DNA of 64,000 nucleotides from Bacteroidales bacterium (GCA_016707785.1 JADJGZ010000008.1:124001-188000), one strand, 5' to 3'; positions 8,786-17,505 are shown, counted from the stretch's first letter. Numbers and translations: made by a program. Notes: generated by a model not told the origin, from the sequence alone.

Positions 8786-9942
8786 TTCTTTTTCTTCAGA
8801 TTGTAGTAGTAAAGTGGCAGTTTATATCCGAGTCCGAATCCAACATAATCGGCCTGGGCAAAATGAGTACGAAGGGCAAGTGTAGCGAATACCTGAGGCG
8901 TAATGTCATAGTGTAAGCCAAGTTTAAAATAGGAGATACTTGGACGAACTTTCCCGCTTACATAAAAGCCCAGGTTGAACATATATGAAAGCTTTGACAT
9001 GCTCAATTGGTAGGCGGCATTAAGACCGATTCTCATTTTTTGAAATTCCCGGTCGAATTCCATTCCTTTTCTTTTCAGGAAGAAGGGGTCAGACCGATCG
9101 ATAGTAAGGTCAAATCCGGCTCCTACTGCGCTTTTGAAGGAGACAGGTTTAACCACATTCCCAAACACATTGTAGATCATGAAAGTCCTGCCATATTCGC
9201 TACCCATATCTTTATAGGCAATAGTTGCGCCCAGATCCAGTGTTACAGATCTTTTGCCGTCAAATTCAAATACATAGAGTTCCGGTAACATTTTGCGGGT
9301 CAGGTAGGGGTTTGCTTTACTCAGCCTGTAAGAAAGCCCAAGATTTAAAGAAGGTATATTGATGCCATAGTTTGGGGTTTTCATGGAGCCATTTGAGAAA
9401 TGCATGAGAGCCAATCCAATAGCAGCATTCATCCTGGGGCTAAACATCCATCTATATTCAAACATCAGGTTGGCGGCGGCATTCACATGTGAACCGATAG
9501 CCAGGTATTTATAGTTTTCTATGCGGTCGAATTTTTGAGTCAGGTAGGCAAGACCTAGTCCCAGCCTGAAATTGAGTTCATGCTTCTGGTCGCGGATAAG
9601 AGGGTAGTTCACATAGGGAAAAACAGCATGTGCGGAGCCAAGGAGTGGAGAATTCCCAAGGTGAGAATACCAATAGCTTACCCCGATAAAAGGATAGCTA
9701 TACATCCGTTGCCAGCGATACTCCCCAAATGTCTCTTTTCCTAAATTAATTTCAAATGCAGGGAAATGGCTGTTAAAGATCTGCATTTCAAGGTGATGGT
9801 TGATAAGGAAACCGTAGTTCACCCTTCCTTCCAGTAAAAGATTTGAGCCCCTGAATTTGTGTTGACCGCTTACATTTAATTGCGTCAGTACCAATGTCAG
9901 CGTAATGAGAAAGAGATGGAAGTATTTGAGAGAATTTTTCAA
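8782..9942 (-). CDS. PagL-type lipid A deacylase / acyloxyacyl hydrolase family barrel
   Basis: 386 residues with a signal peptide (cut near VSGQ) and amphipathic beta-strands throughout, as for an outer-membrane barrel. The motif HFSNGS at residues 181-186 matches the H-x-S-N catalytic signature of PagL (catalytic His and Ser). PagL removes the 3-O acyl chain of lipid A, altering outer-membrane charge and immune recognition. This protein is about twice the length of Pseudomonas PagL, with a second half that also looks like beta-strands; that is common in Bacteroidota members annotated acyloxyacyl hydrolase. It is the first gene of a two-gene unit with the DUF2807 lipoprotein. Confidence 0.75.
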   Translation of the reverse strand: MKNSLKYFHLFLITLTLVLTQLNVSGQHKFRGSNLLLEGRVNYGFLINHHLEMQIFNSHFPAFEINLGKETFGEYRWQRMYSYPFIGVSYWYSHLGNSPLLGSAHAVFPYVNYPLIRDQKHELNFRLGLGLAYLTQKFDRIENYKYLAIGSHVNAAANLMFEYRWMFSPRMNAAIGLALMHFSNGSMKTPNYGINIPSLNLGLSYRLSKANPYLTRKMLPELYVFEFDGKRSVTLDLGATIAYKDMGSEYGRTFMIYNVFGNVVKPVSFKSAVGAGFDLTIDRSDPFFLKRKGMEFDREFQKMRIGLNAAYQLSMSKLSYMFNLGFYVSGKVRPSISYFKLGLHYDITPQVFATLALRTHFAQADYVGFGLGYKLPLYYYNLKKKK

Positions 9943-9959
9943 TGTTAAAGTAGGTTCAG

Positions 9960-10010
9960 TAACTGCAAAAAAAAACGGCCTTTAGAGCCTTTTATTATCC
10001 TGCAAAGGTA
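9960..10010 (-). promoter_or_regulatory. Candidate promoter (-7 box) and terminator-like hairpin in the leader of the PagL-type gene
   Basis: On the minus strand TACCTTTG (10010-10003) matches the Bacteroidota -7 consensus TAnnTTTG, giving a leader of roughly 55 bases. Inside that leader, between about 9985 and 9963, GGCT-CTAAA-GGCC is flanked by A and T runs and followed by nine T, which resembles a weak intrinsic terminator. It could be an attenuator; no known riboswitch class is recognised. Confidence 0.45.
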
Positions 10011-10123
10011 GGCCATTCTGATTTAAGTCGGGAAAACGCCTTCATGTAATACTAATCAAGATCATTTTTGTGCCGCCAAATAATTTTAAACCGGCTTTTC
10101 AGGACTGAATCCTTATATAATCC

Positions 10124-10131
10124 GATATTTG
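10124..10131 (+). promoter_or_regulatory. Candidate -7 promoter box of the adenylation operon
   Basis: GATATTTG matches TAnnTTTG in all but the first base and lies about 30 bases before the ATG at 10162. No convincing -33 element was found, so this is tentative. Confidence 0.35.
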
Positions 10132-10161
10132 CATATTGTGAAATGATTTTCCACCGGATTC

Positions 10162-11655
10162 ATGATAAAAGATCTTTATAAATCTATACTGACATATGCC
10201 GATGAAACTGCTTTCTTCATTGATGGGAGAGCATATTCATATCTCGAACTGAGATCGCTGGTGCAGGCAATTCAGCAGATGCTAAAGGAAAAGATGGATG
10301 GAGAGGAACGGCTGGGGATATGGGTTTATGATGATTTCCACACCTATGCCTCCATCGTGGCTTGCTTGATTTCAGGAATTGCATTTGTCCCAATAGAACC
10401 CGGACATCCTGCTGAAAGAAACAAGAGCATCATTCAACAGGCCGTATTAAGGTATATAATAAGTTCCCGGACTGATGTTCCTCTAGAAAATATTGGGGTA
10501 GAACAGAAGTTAAACGTGTTGAGTTCAAATAATGTGAGTGGCTCAGATAAGGCTCCTGACTTTATAGATAAGCCATCGGATGCTTTGGCATATATTCTAT
10601 TCACTTCAGGGACAACAGGGGCACCGAAAGGGGTACCCATCAGCCGGAAGAACCTTGAGAGCTTTCTCAGGGCCATTTTTTCGAGTGATATAAAGGTTCA
10701 GAATGAGGATCGGTTCTTACAGGTATTCGACCTTACGTTTGACCTTTCAATATATTCCTACCTGGTTCCATTGATAGCCGGTGCTTCCGTTTATACCCTT
10801 CCAAGGAATGCTGTAAAATATAGTGCTGCTATTGAATTACTTGAGAAATATTCTCTTACTCAGGTGCTGACAGTCCCATCATTCCTTAGTTTTCTGAGGC
10901 CCTATTTCAAGGAAATCCATTTGCCTTTTGTAAAGCAATGGCTCTTTTGTGGTGAATCTTTGAAGAGTGATATGGTAAAAGAGTGGCAGCCCTGTTTACC
11001 AAATGCCCGGATTCTGAATGTTTATGGCCCGACGGAAGCTACCATCTTTTGCTCCTCCTACCAGGTTGACAACAAAGACGAGTTGAAGGAACATAATGGA
11101 GTGGTTTGCATAGGTAAGCCCTATGAAGAAGTTCATTTCAAAGTGCTGGACAATTCAGGTGTGGAGGTTGCTGTTGGTGCAGTGGGAGAGCTCTGTATCT
11201 CCGGTTCTCAGACTACTGCCGGTTATCTGGGAAATGACGAAAGAAACCGGAATGCATTTCTCAGCTTGCAGACCGATGGAATTGATCAGGTTTTTTACAG
11301 AACCGGTGATTTGGCATTTTGTGACCCCGCGGGTGATTTTTTCTTTGCAGGCAGATTGGATTCGCAAGTGAAGATACAGGGTTTTAGAGTAGAAATTGGC
11401 GAAATTGAGCATGCTGCTTTGTCTATTGATGGAGTTCTTGAAGCTGTTGTCGTCGTAAAGGAAGACAAAAGAGGGAATCCCGTACTTTATTTATTCCTGA
11501 GAACAGAAAAAGATGAAATAGAATCCATTTCTGCTGACTTAAAGCAGCTTTTACCTTCTTACATGCTGCCTGGAAAGGTAATCCGGTTAGAATCTTTCCC
11601 TTTGAATCTGAATGGGAAAATCGATAAAAAGGCATTATTGGGACAGTTAACATAA
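10162..11655 (+). CDS. Amino acid adenylating enzyme, DltA-like (AMP-dependent synthetase)
   Basis: Predicted to activate an amino acid (or similar acid) with ATP and load it onto a carrier protein. The 497 residues contain the full adenylate-forming set: P-loop LFTSGTTGAPKGV at 146-158, NVYGPTE at 286-292, YRTGDL near 379, GRLDSQVKIQGFRVEIGE near 397 and the C-terminal NGKIDKK with Lys486. The segment LFCGESL (261-267) resembles the substrate-pocket Cys-Gly-Glu of DltA, which favours D-alanine or a small amino acid. It is free-standing, not part of an NRPS, and is followed after 11 bases by a GNAT gene and then an acyl carrier protein, its likely partner. Confidence 0.9.
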   Translation: MIKDLYKSILTYADETAFFIDGRAYSYLELRSLVQAIQQMLKEKMDGEERLGIWVYDDFHTYASIVACLISGIAFVPIEPGHPAERNKSIIQQAVLRYIISSRTDVPLENIGVEQKLNVLSSNNVSGSDKAPDFIDKPSDALAYILFTSGTTGAPKGVPISRKNLESFLRAIFSSDIKVQNEDRFLQVFDLTFDLSIYSYLVPLIAGASVYTLPRNAVKYSAAIELLEKYSLTQVLTVPSFLSFLRPYFKEIHLPFVKQWLFCGESLKSDMVKEWQPCLPNARILNVYGPTEATIFCSSYQVDNKDELKEHNGVVCIGKPYEEVHFKVLDNSGVEVAVGAVGELCISGSQTTAGYLGNDERNRNAFLSLQTDGIDQVFYRTGDLAFCDPAGDFFFAGRLDSQVKIQGFRVEIGEIEHAALSIDGVLEAVVVVKEDKRGNPVLYLFLRTEKDEIESISADLKQLLPSYMLPGKVIRLESFPLNLNGKIDKKALLGQLT

Positions 11656-11666
11656 TGATTTAGGCT

Positions 11667-12323
11667 ATGATAATCCGCAGTGCAGTGGCTGATGATATCG
11701 AATTCCTGGTTGAAGCAATTATCCAGGCTGATATGAGTGGAAGCGGACGAAGTTCCTATGGCCGTATTTTCGGGATATCAGATGAAGTGTTAAGGAAGTG
11801 TCTCACCTCGATGTTGCTGGAAGGCTTAAATGGATTTGAGATAAGTCTTGGTAGTTTCAGGGTATGTGAAAATGAAGGGAAGCCTGTTGCAGCAGTCTCC
11901 GGATGGGTAGAAGCCCTTAATGGTGTTTCATCCGGGGTGATTAAAATGAGTGCGTTCAACTTCCTGCTCCCCAGGGGAACATTGGTTTCATCCAGGGAAA
12001 ATCTTAAGGTAGCTTCTGAGATTTCATTGGAGAGAGAAGCCTCAACTTTACAGATTGAATCGGTATATACTCATCCTGAATTTAGGGGTTTAGGCATTGC
12101 CGGGAAGTTGATAGATTTCATCATTTCTGAAGAGAAATTATTGCATCCGGCATTGGAGAAAGTGCAGGTACAACTGATGAAAGAAAATCATTCCGCCTTG
12201 AACGCCTACCTCAAATTGGGTTTTCAGGTCAGCCATGAAATAACCTCCGGGAATGTTTACATTTGTGAAATACTGCCCGGCAGGACAAAAGTATTGATGG
12301 AAAAAAGATTGAGCAATGACTGA
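11667..12323 (+). CDS. GNAT-family N-acetyltransferase
   Basis: 218 residues; the acetyl-CoA-binding motif A is clear at 132-150 (ESVYTHPEFRGLGIAGKLI, with the RGLGIAG pyrophosphate loop), followed by the motif B-like ENHSALNAYLKLGF. The N-terminal half is longer than a minimal GNAT and has no recognised extra domain. It lies between the adenylating enzyme and the carrier protein, overlapping the latter by eight bases. From context it may acylate the amino group of the carrier-bound residue or of its final acceptor; the substrate is not readable from sequence. Confidence 0.85.
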   Translation: MIIRSAVADDIEFLVEAIIQADMSGSGRSSYGRIFGISDEVLRKCLTSMLLEGLNGFEISLGSFRVCENEGKPVAAVSGWVEALNGVSSGVIKMSAFNFLLPRGTLVSSRENLKVASEISLEREASTLQIESVYTHPEFRGLGIAGKLIDFIISEEKLLHPALEKVQVQLMKENHSALNAYLKLGFQVSHEITSGNVYICEILPGRTKVLMEKRLSND

Positions 12324-12543
12324 TATTAAAAATGAATTGACCTTGATAATGAGGCGGGTCCTGAAGCAGGAAAATCTTAGCCTTAAAGAAGATTTTACTG
12401 ACAGGGATATCGAGGGTTGGGATTCTATGGCACAGGTTGAATTGATTGCCGAAATAGAAGAGCATTTCAATATTGAATTTTCATTAAAGGATCTTCCCAG
12501 GTTGAATTCTGTTAAAAACATCATTCAGCTGATAGTACAATAA
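12316..12543 (+). CDS. Acyl/aminoacyl carrier protein
   Basis: 75-residue, acidic, helical carrier protein with the phosphopantetheine attachment site EGWDSMAQVEL, Ser37. Length and the GWDS variant of the DSL motif match free-standing carrier proteins associated with DltA-like or polysaccharide-modifying enzymes better than the fatty-acid AcpP. Its start lies inside the end of the GNAT gene (8-base overlap), indicating coupled translation. It needs activation by a 4'-phosphopantetheinyl transferase, which is not in the window. Confidence 0.9.
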   Translation: MTDIKNELTLIMRRVLKQENLSLKEDFTDRDIEGWDSMAQVELIAEIEEHFNIEFSLKDLPRLNSVKNIIQLIVQ

Positions 12544-12604
12544 CTTTTTTAAACCTTACACCGAGCAACTAAAAACGGCCTACAATGGTGGGCATGATGT
12601 TCAA

Positions 12605-13411
12605 TTGCATCTTCATCCTCATTGGCTGACAAGCAAATTCGAAAATCAAACTTTTGTTCCATCAAGGGATTACAAATTGGCTGATTTTATAGGGCATAGC
12701 ATCTATCCGACCGATAAAATTGTAAAAACCGGGTGTGATTTATTGAATGAGATATTGTTAACGGATCATCCTGAGTATAAATGCCTGGCATTCAGGGCGG
12801 GAGGGTATAACCTTGAAGGGGATACCTCTAAAATAGTAAACAGCCTTCTGAATCATGGAATTCAATATGAGAGTTCCATTATCAAAGGATATTATTTCAG
12901 ATCAGGTTTATCCGAAATAGACTTCCGCAGGATGCCGGCACAACCCAATTGGTTTATAGGTAATGATGGCAGATTGGATTTTCCTTCTGCAGCCGGACTT
13001 TTGGAAGTTCCTATTGCAAGTATCCCTAAAACCCCATTCGAAGTACCAACCAGATTTAAGCTCAAAAAGCTTGCCCACCAGGCACCCAGGGATCATGGGA
13101 ACCAGATTCATGAAGGTAATCCTACTGATCTGGTATCGAGGATTAAAATGCTTTTTTCAGCGCGGATGTTATCCTTTGATAATTATACACTTGATGTAGC
13201 ATATCTTTTAAAAATCCTGGAATACAACGTCAGGAAATACCGGGAATATGAATCCGTGATACTCAGTGTGAGTGGTCATCCAAAGAGTATGGGTGATTAT
13301 TCATTTAAGCTGATGCGGGATTTTGTGCAGCAGACCAGGAAATTATATCCGGGAGTTGAGTTTACAACTTTCCAAAAACTTGCAAACCCGCTAAGTCCCG
13401 GTTCGAAATGA
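12605..13411 (+). CDS. Polysaccharide deacetylase-like protein lacking its N-terminus
   Basis: The frame encodes a NodB-fold-like protein: QLHLHPHW carries the metal-binding His residues of motif 2, and FRAGGYN and LSVSGHPKSMGDY follow as in Bacteroidota members. The only start offered is a TTG at 12605, but homologous-looking sequence (YTEQLKTAYNGGHDVQLH) continues upstream in frame to about 12545, where no ATG exists before the stop at 12533 inside the carrier-protein gene. The first 60-80 residues, including the catalytic-Asp motif 1, are therefore absent. It is either a 5'-truncated pseudogene or the result of an assembly deletion. Its stop overlaps the next start (ATGA). Confidence 0.65.
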   Translation: MHLHPHWLTSKFENQTFVPSRDYKLADFIGHSIYPTDKIVKTGCDLLNEILLTDHPEYKCLAFRAGGYNLEGDTSKIVNSLLNHGIQYESSIIKGYYFRSGLSEIDFRRMPAQPNWFIGNDGRLDFPSAAGLLEVPIASIPKTPFEVPTRFKLKKLAHQAPRDHGNQIHEGNPTDLVSRIKMLFSARMLSFDNYTLDVAYLLKILEYNVRKYREYESVILSVSGHPKSMGDYSFKLMRDFVQQTRKLYPGVEFTTFQKLANPLSPGSK

Positions 13412-14307
13412 AATTAAAGAAGATCATATTCAAGGTTTTGCCGCTGCATCTCTTTATTAAGCTGCGATCGGGATACAGGTCCTTTTTAAAGTCTGTTTAC
13501 AGGCCACTTTCAGAAGATGAGTTCAGCAAAATCCTTACAGATCAATTGGGTATTGGGAAGGGATCGGTCGTTTTCATCCACAGTTCTATTGATAACCTGA
13601 ACATTCGGTTTGATGTCATCAAGTTGCTTGATATTCTCATTTCAACTGTAGGAGAGAATGGGACACTCCTATTTCCGGCCTGGCACTTTAATTACAGGGC
13701 CGAGGATTACCTTCGGAAGAAGTTGGTTTTTGATGTCCGCAGATCACCGTCTGTTATGGGGTTGCTCTCAGAAGCCGCCCGAAGGCATCCCGATTCCATA
13801 AGAAGCATTCATCCCATTAATTCGATTGTAGCTTTGGGGAAAAATGCCGCTGAGCTTACAGAAATGCATGGGACTTCTATTTACCCTTGTGATGAAACAA
13901 GCCCTTATTACAAGCTTATGAAATATGAAGGCAAGATCATCGGAATAGGGGTGGATACCAATTTTCTTTCCTTTGTGCATTGTCCGGAGGATATTTTAAA
14001 AGAGAAGTTTCCAGTCAAAACCCGTTTGGATGAAGTGTTTGATGCCACTGTTAAAACTCCGGACGGACAATTTCAGGTTGTCAGAACCCTGGCGTCGCAT
14101 CCCCAAATAAAAAATAATGATATAACAGCCTTTGTTCATCAATATATTGATCCTTCAATCTGCAGGAATCTTAATTTCCGTGGGAACAGGTTTTTTACAG
14201 CCAGATCCGTTGCTTTATTTGATGAGATGATCAGACTTGCAAAGGAAAACAAGACGATATATAGTGACAAGGCCAGTTTCAGGAATTTTCCTGAGCATAA
14301 AACATAG
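13408..14307 (+). CDS. AAC(3)-family N-acetyltransferase
   Basis: 299 residues of the aminoglycoside 3-N-acetyltransferase family: HSSIDN at 58-63, GENGTLLFPAWHF at 82-94, RRSPSVMGLLSEAAR, then RSIHPINSIVALG with His135 and FVHCPED with His191. Despite the name, many family members modify amino sugars in surface polysaccharides or metabolites rather than antibiotics. The first 30 residues are basic. Translation is coupled to the truncated deacetylase (ATGA overlap), so it ends the five-gene operon. No antibiotic resistance is implied by the context. Confidence 0.87.
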   Translation: MKLKKIIFKVLPLHLFIKLRSGYRSFLKSVYRPLSEDEFSKILTDQLGIGKGSVVFIHSSIDNLNIRFDVIKLLDILISTVGENGTLLFPAWHFNYRAEDYLRKKLVFDVRRSPSVMGLLSEAARRHPDSIRSIHPINSIVALGKNAAELTEMHGTSIYPCDETSPYYKLMKYEGKIIGIGVDTNFLSFVHCPEDILKEKFPVKTRLDEVFDATVKTPDGQFQVVRTLASHPQIKNNDITAFVHQYIDPSICRNLNFRGNRFFTARSVALFDEMIRLAKENKTIYSDKASFRNFPEHKT

Positions 14308-14317
14308 TAACCGGATT

Positions 14318-15088
14318 ATGGATAAAAGAATCAGTGAATTTCAGCGCTTGCTGGATATAATGGATGAACTCAGGGCAAAATGTCCATGGGATAAGGAACA
14401 GACTTTCGAGAGCTTACGGCATCTGACTATAGAAGAGACTTATGAGTTATCTGATGCAATCCTGGAGAAAGACCTGGATGAAATCAGGAAGGAATTGGGA
14501 GACCTGATGCTTCATATTGTTTTCTATGCTAAGCTGGGTGAAGAATCTGGTAAGTTTGATATTTCAGGGGTACTGGAAGGAATCAATGAAAAATTGATCC
14601 GCCGTCATCCGCATATCTTTGGTGATGTAAAAGTTGAGAATGCCACCGATGTAAAGGACAATTGGGAGAGGATCAAGCTGGAAGAAGGGCGGACTTCAGT
14701 ATTGGAGGGAGTGCCTATGTCGTTGCCTGCCATGGTGAAGGCCTACAGGATACAGGATAAGGCCAGAGGTGTCGGTTTCGACTGGGACAATGTTGGGCAG
14801 GTATGGGCAAAGGTAGAAGAAGAGATTGGTGAGTTAAAATATGAATTAGCCAACGAGAACACCCCCGAAAGGAGGGAAGATGAATTTGGAGACCTATTGT
14901 TTGCACTTATCAATTATTCCCGATTCATTGATGTGAACCCTGAAACGGCCCTGGAAAGGACTAACCGGAAATTCATCCGAAGATTTAAATACCTGGAAAT
15001 AGAAGCCGCAAAAATGGGTAAGAAACTTCATGATATGACATTATCTGAGATGGATGAGATCTGGAATAAGGCAAAGGAACTGGAATAG
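14318..15088 (+). CDS. mazG: Nucleoside triphosphate pyrophosphohydrolase MazG
   Basis: Hydrolyses (d)NTPs to the monophosphate and pyrophosphate as housecleaning or starvation control. The 256-residue protein has the E. coli-type tandem layout: first MazG domain with KCPWDKEQTFESLRHLTIEE and EIRKELGDLMLH, second with EEEIGELKYEL and EFGDLLFALINYSR, carrying the EExxE and ExxD metal ligands. The ATG at 14318 is chosen; a frame start at 14237 would overlap the previous gene by 70 bases and add residues unlike MazG. Confidence 0.96.
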   Translation: MDKRISEFQRLLDIMDELRAKCPWDKEQTFESLRHLTIEETYELSDAILEKDLDEIRKELGDLMLHIVFYAKLGEESGKFDISGVLEGINEKLIRRHPHIFGDVKVENATDVKDNWERIKLEEGRTSVLEGVPMSLPAMVKAYRIQDKARGVGFDWDNVGQVWAKVEEEIGELKYELANENTPERREDEFGDLLFALINYSRFIDVNPETALERTNRKFIRRFKYLEIEAAKMGKKLHDMTLSEMDEIWNKAKELE

Positions 15089-15165
15089 AATCCAATTAGG
15101 AGGAAGCCATTTACTGCAGCTATGCAGTCAATAAAGCTATGAATCTGAATTAAATAGAAATCTCC

Positions 15166-15975
15166 TTGAAATACACCTGGTTCCTGATTCTTCTTTGTTT
15201 ATGGAAAGCCACTCCTGTCCATTCACAGGATTATCCTTATCCAAGACTTAATGGATCCTTTATCATTTCAGGATTCCGGGATAGCAGGGATCTTATGCTT
15301 TCTCCAATTCACTGGAAAGGAAAGCAATGGATAGGTTTAGGTGTAGTTGCAGGTGCAGGTTTTCTTACTTACTCAAATGATCGTGTCATCAGGGATTTTT
15401 TCCAATCACATCAGGACAAAACAACAACAGATATTGCCCGGTATGGTTTAGAGCCCTGGGGTTCAGGGATTTATTCAGTCCCTTTCCTGGGTGGGATGTA
15501 CCTTATCGGCAGGATCTCTGCAAATGATCGTACTTCAGCAACCGCATTAACTGCAGGGAAAGCAGCAGTGATCACATCAGTTTTGGTGCAAGTGACCAAA
15601 CAACTGACACACCGGCATCGTCCTTTCCAGGATGATCCTGCATCGCCCAATAACTGGGATGGACCTATCAGCGACTGGCATTATAATAGTTTTCCTTCAG
15701 GACATTCTGCCTTCACATTTGCGATTGCTTCTGTTATCGCATCTGAATATAAAAGCACAACCTGGGTTCCTGTGTTGTGTTATTCCATTGCAACGGCAAC
15801 AGCGTTGTCAAGGATTTACCAGGACCGGCATTGGGCTTCGGATGTACTTATTGGATCAGCGGTCGGTTATTTCAGTGGCCATTTTCTGTGGAAGTTGAAT
15901 AGGAAGATCAATGTAATTCCGGTGGGTGGAAAGTCGGTAGTTGGAGTTTCCGTATCAATACCCATTTGTAATTGA
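15166..15975 (+). CDS. PAP2-family phosphatase, membrane or periplasmic
   Basis: 269 residues beginning at a TTG codon (no ATG lies before the first stop upstream); the N-terminus is a signal sequence ending HSQD. The three PAP2 motifs are present: KQLTHRHRP (K-x6-RP), SFPSGHSAF and SRIYQDRHWASDV. Such enzymes dephosphorylate lipid phosphates such as undecaprenyl diphosphate, phosphatidate or the lipid A 1-phosphate. A hydrophobic segment precedes motif 1. The proximity of lipid A deacylase genes makes a lipid-phosphate role attractive but unproven. Confidence 0.88.
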   Translation: MKYTWFLILLCLWKATPVHSQDYPYPRLNGSFIISGFRDSRDLMLSPIHWKGKQWIGLGVVAGAGFLTYSNDRVIRDFFQSHQDKTTTDIARYGLEPWGSGIYSVPFLGGMYLIGRISANDRTSATALTAGKAAVITSVLVQVTKQLTHRHRPFQDDPASPNNWDGPISDWHYNSFPSGHSAFTFAIASVIASEYKSTTWVPVLCYSIATATALSRIYQDRHWASDVLIGSAVGYFSGHFLWKLNRKINVIPVGGKSVVGVSVSIPICN

Positions 15976-16045
15976 GGTATTATTGTCAACATCATTTATT
16001 GTTTGAAATTTACTCTGGAAAAATCAATCATTAATTTACAATCAG

Positions 16046-16747
16046 ATGCGTATAGGTTTATTTGTTTTTATCCTATTATTTTCAGGTCAGTCAATGCTTT
16101 TGAAGGCGCAGATTGGGCATAAATCCATTTATCTGAATGGTAATCTGAGTTTTTATAAAACTTCTAGTCTCGATGCATCCAATTATAGCAGGATAACTAC
16201 TCATGGATTTTCTGTCATACCAGTAGGAGGAACCATGGTAAAGAGAAATATTCTGATGGGGTTTGGCATTGGATATCTGCAGGAAAAGAATAATGGAATA
16301 TCCTCCACGATTTTGCCGGGTGCCGGCCAGACATCCTATGTAGACTATGAAACACTTACCAGGAACGTTTCGGCATTGGTATTTCTGAAATACCTTAGAC
16401 CTGTTTCAAACCAGTTATATCTTTCGGGAAGGGTAGTGTATTCCTATGGTTTTCAACACACTGCGATCACACAATATGGAACTTCCACCCTGGATTATCA
16501 GTTTTCGAAAGTTTTTAATGGAACCAAGGTATCCTATCTGAAGTTTTCTCCAGAGATCATGTATTTCCTTACAAAGAAATTAGGGGTTGAGGTTGATTTC
16601 GGAGGGTTAAACCTGAGTTGGGCCAGTCAGAATGTATTTGGATTTACCGATGGACAATTTGAGTATAGTTTAAGCCTGAATCCTTCCCAATGGGAATTCG
16701 GTATTTTCTTCATATTAGGAGGCAAACAAAAGGAAACAGCTAATTGA
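16046..16747 (+). CDS. Outer-membrane beta-barrel protein, unknown function
   Basis: 233 residues with a signal peptide (MRIGLFVFILLFSGQSMLL, cut near KAQIG) and alternating hydrophobic strands such as HGFSVIPVGGTMVKRNILMGFGIGYL and QWEFGIFFILGGK at the end. The pattern suits a small eight-stranded barrel. No residues point to an enzyme. It stands alone, followed by a bidirectional terminator. Confidence 0.65.
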   Translation: MRIGLFVFILLFSGQSMLLKAQIGHKSIYLNGNLSFYKTSSLDASNYSRITTHGFSVIPVGGTMVKRNILMGFGIGYLQEKNNGISSTILPGAGQTSYVDYETLTRNVSALVFLKYLRPVSNQLYLSGRVVYSYGFQHTAITQYGTSTLDYQFSKVFNGTKVSYLKFSPEIMYFLTKKLGVEVDFGGLNLSWASQNVFGFTDGQFEYSLSLNPSQWEFGIFFILGGKQKETAN

Positions 16748-16783
16748 TCAGGAGCAACTTTTAAGTAGTCTGTTTACTGGTTC

Positions 16784-16820
16784 AAAAAAAAAGACCGCCC
16801 GTTAGAGCAGTCTTCTTTTT
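16784..16820. terminator. Bidirectional rho-independent terminator
   Basis: Stem AAGACCGC (16791-16798) with GCAGTCTT (16807-16814), one G-T pair, 8-base loop. It is flanked by A on the left and T on the right, so it can serve both the barrel gene (plus) and the peroxiredoxin gene (minus), which converge here. Confidence 0.85.
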
Positions 16821-16835
16821 GATCATAAATAGATC

Positions 16836-17471
16836 TTAGTGTTTGCTTAGGTAAGAGGCAACACCTTCAGCATCTGCTTTCATGCCTTCGTCACCTTTTT
16901 TCCAGTTAGCCGGGCACACTTCACCGTTTTCTTCATTGAACTGAAGAGCATCCACCATGCGAAGAGCTTCATCAACGCTACGTCCAAGTGGAAGATCATT
17001 TACAACCTGGTGACGTACGATTCCCTGCTTGTCGATTAGGAATAGTCCACGATAAGCTACAGGATCTCCGGAGAATTCAACATAATCATCATCTTCATTG
17101 TATTCCCATTCACCAGCCAGAACATCATAATTCTCAGCAATAGTCTTTGAGAGGTCAGCAACTATAGGGAAGGTAACACCTTTGATACCACCATTTTTCT
17201 TTTCTGTGTTGAGCCATGCCCAATGTGAGAATTTACTGTCAACAGAACATCCAACAACTACGGTATTCCGTTTTTCAAATTCAGCTAGTTTATCCTGGAA
17301 AGCAATAATTTCGGTTGGACAAACAAATGTGAAATCCAGAGGATAGAAGAAGAATACAACATGCTTCTTGCCAATATACTGTGCAAGAGAGAATTTTTCA
17401 ACGAATTCACCGCCGTTGACAACGGCTTCAGCTTCAAAAAGAGGGGCTTTTTTGCCTACTAAAACTGCCAT
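16836..17471 (-). CDS. ahpC: Typical 2-Cys peroxiredoxin (AhpC/Prx)
   Basis: Cytosolic thiol peroxidase that reduces hydrogen peroxide and organic peroxides. The 211-residue protein has the peroxidatic Cys51 in FTFVCPTEIIAF, Trp-containing HWAWLNTEKKNGGI, and the resolving Cys186 in GEVCPANW, so it is a typical two-cysteine enzyme. The final YLSKH resembles the YF-like tail that makes the enzyme sensitive to over-oxidation. No ahpF or thioredoxin reductase is adjacent. It has its own promoter-like -7 box upstream. Confidence 0.95.
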   Translation of the reverse strand: MAVLVGKKAPLFEAEAVVNGGEFVEKFSLAQYIGKKHVVFFFYPLDFTFVCPTEIIAFQDKLAEFEKRNTVVVGCSVDSKFSHWAWLNTEKKNGGIKGVTFPIVADLSKTIAENYDVLAGEWEYNEDDDYVEFSGDPVAYRGLFLIDKQGIVRHQVVNDLPLGRSVDEALRMVDALQFNEENGEVCPANWKKGDEGMKADAEGVASYLSKH

Positions 17472-17505
17472 TTTTTATTTGATTTGGTTTATAAATTATT
17501 TTTTG

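Noticed and set aside
13408..14307. Aminoglycoside resistance determinant
   Set aside because: Family resemblance to AAC(3) alone does not imply resistance; the gene sits in a coupled operon with sugar- and carrier-modifying enzymes.
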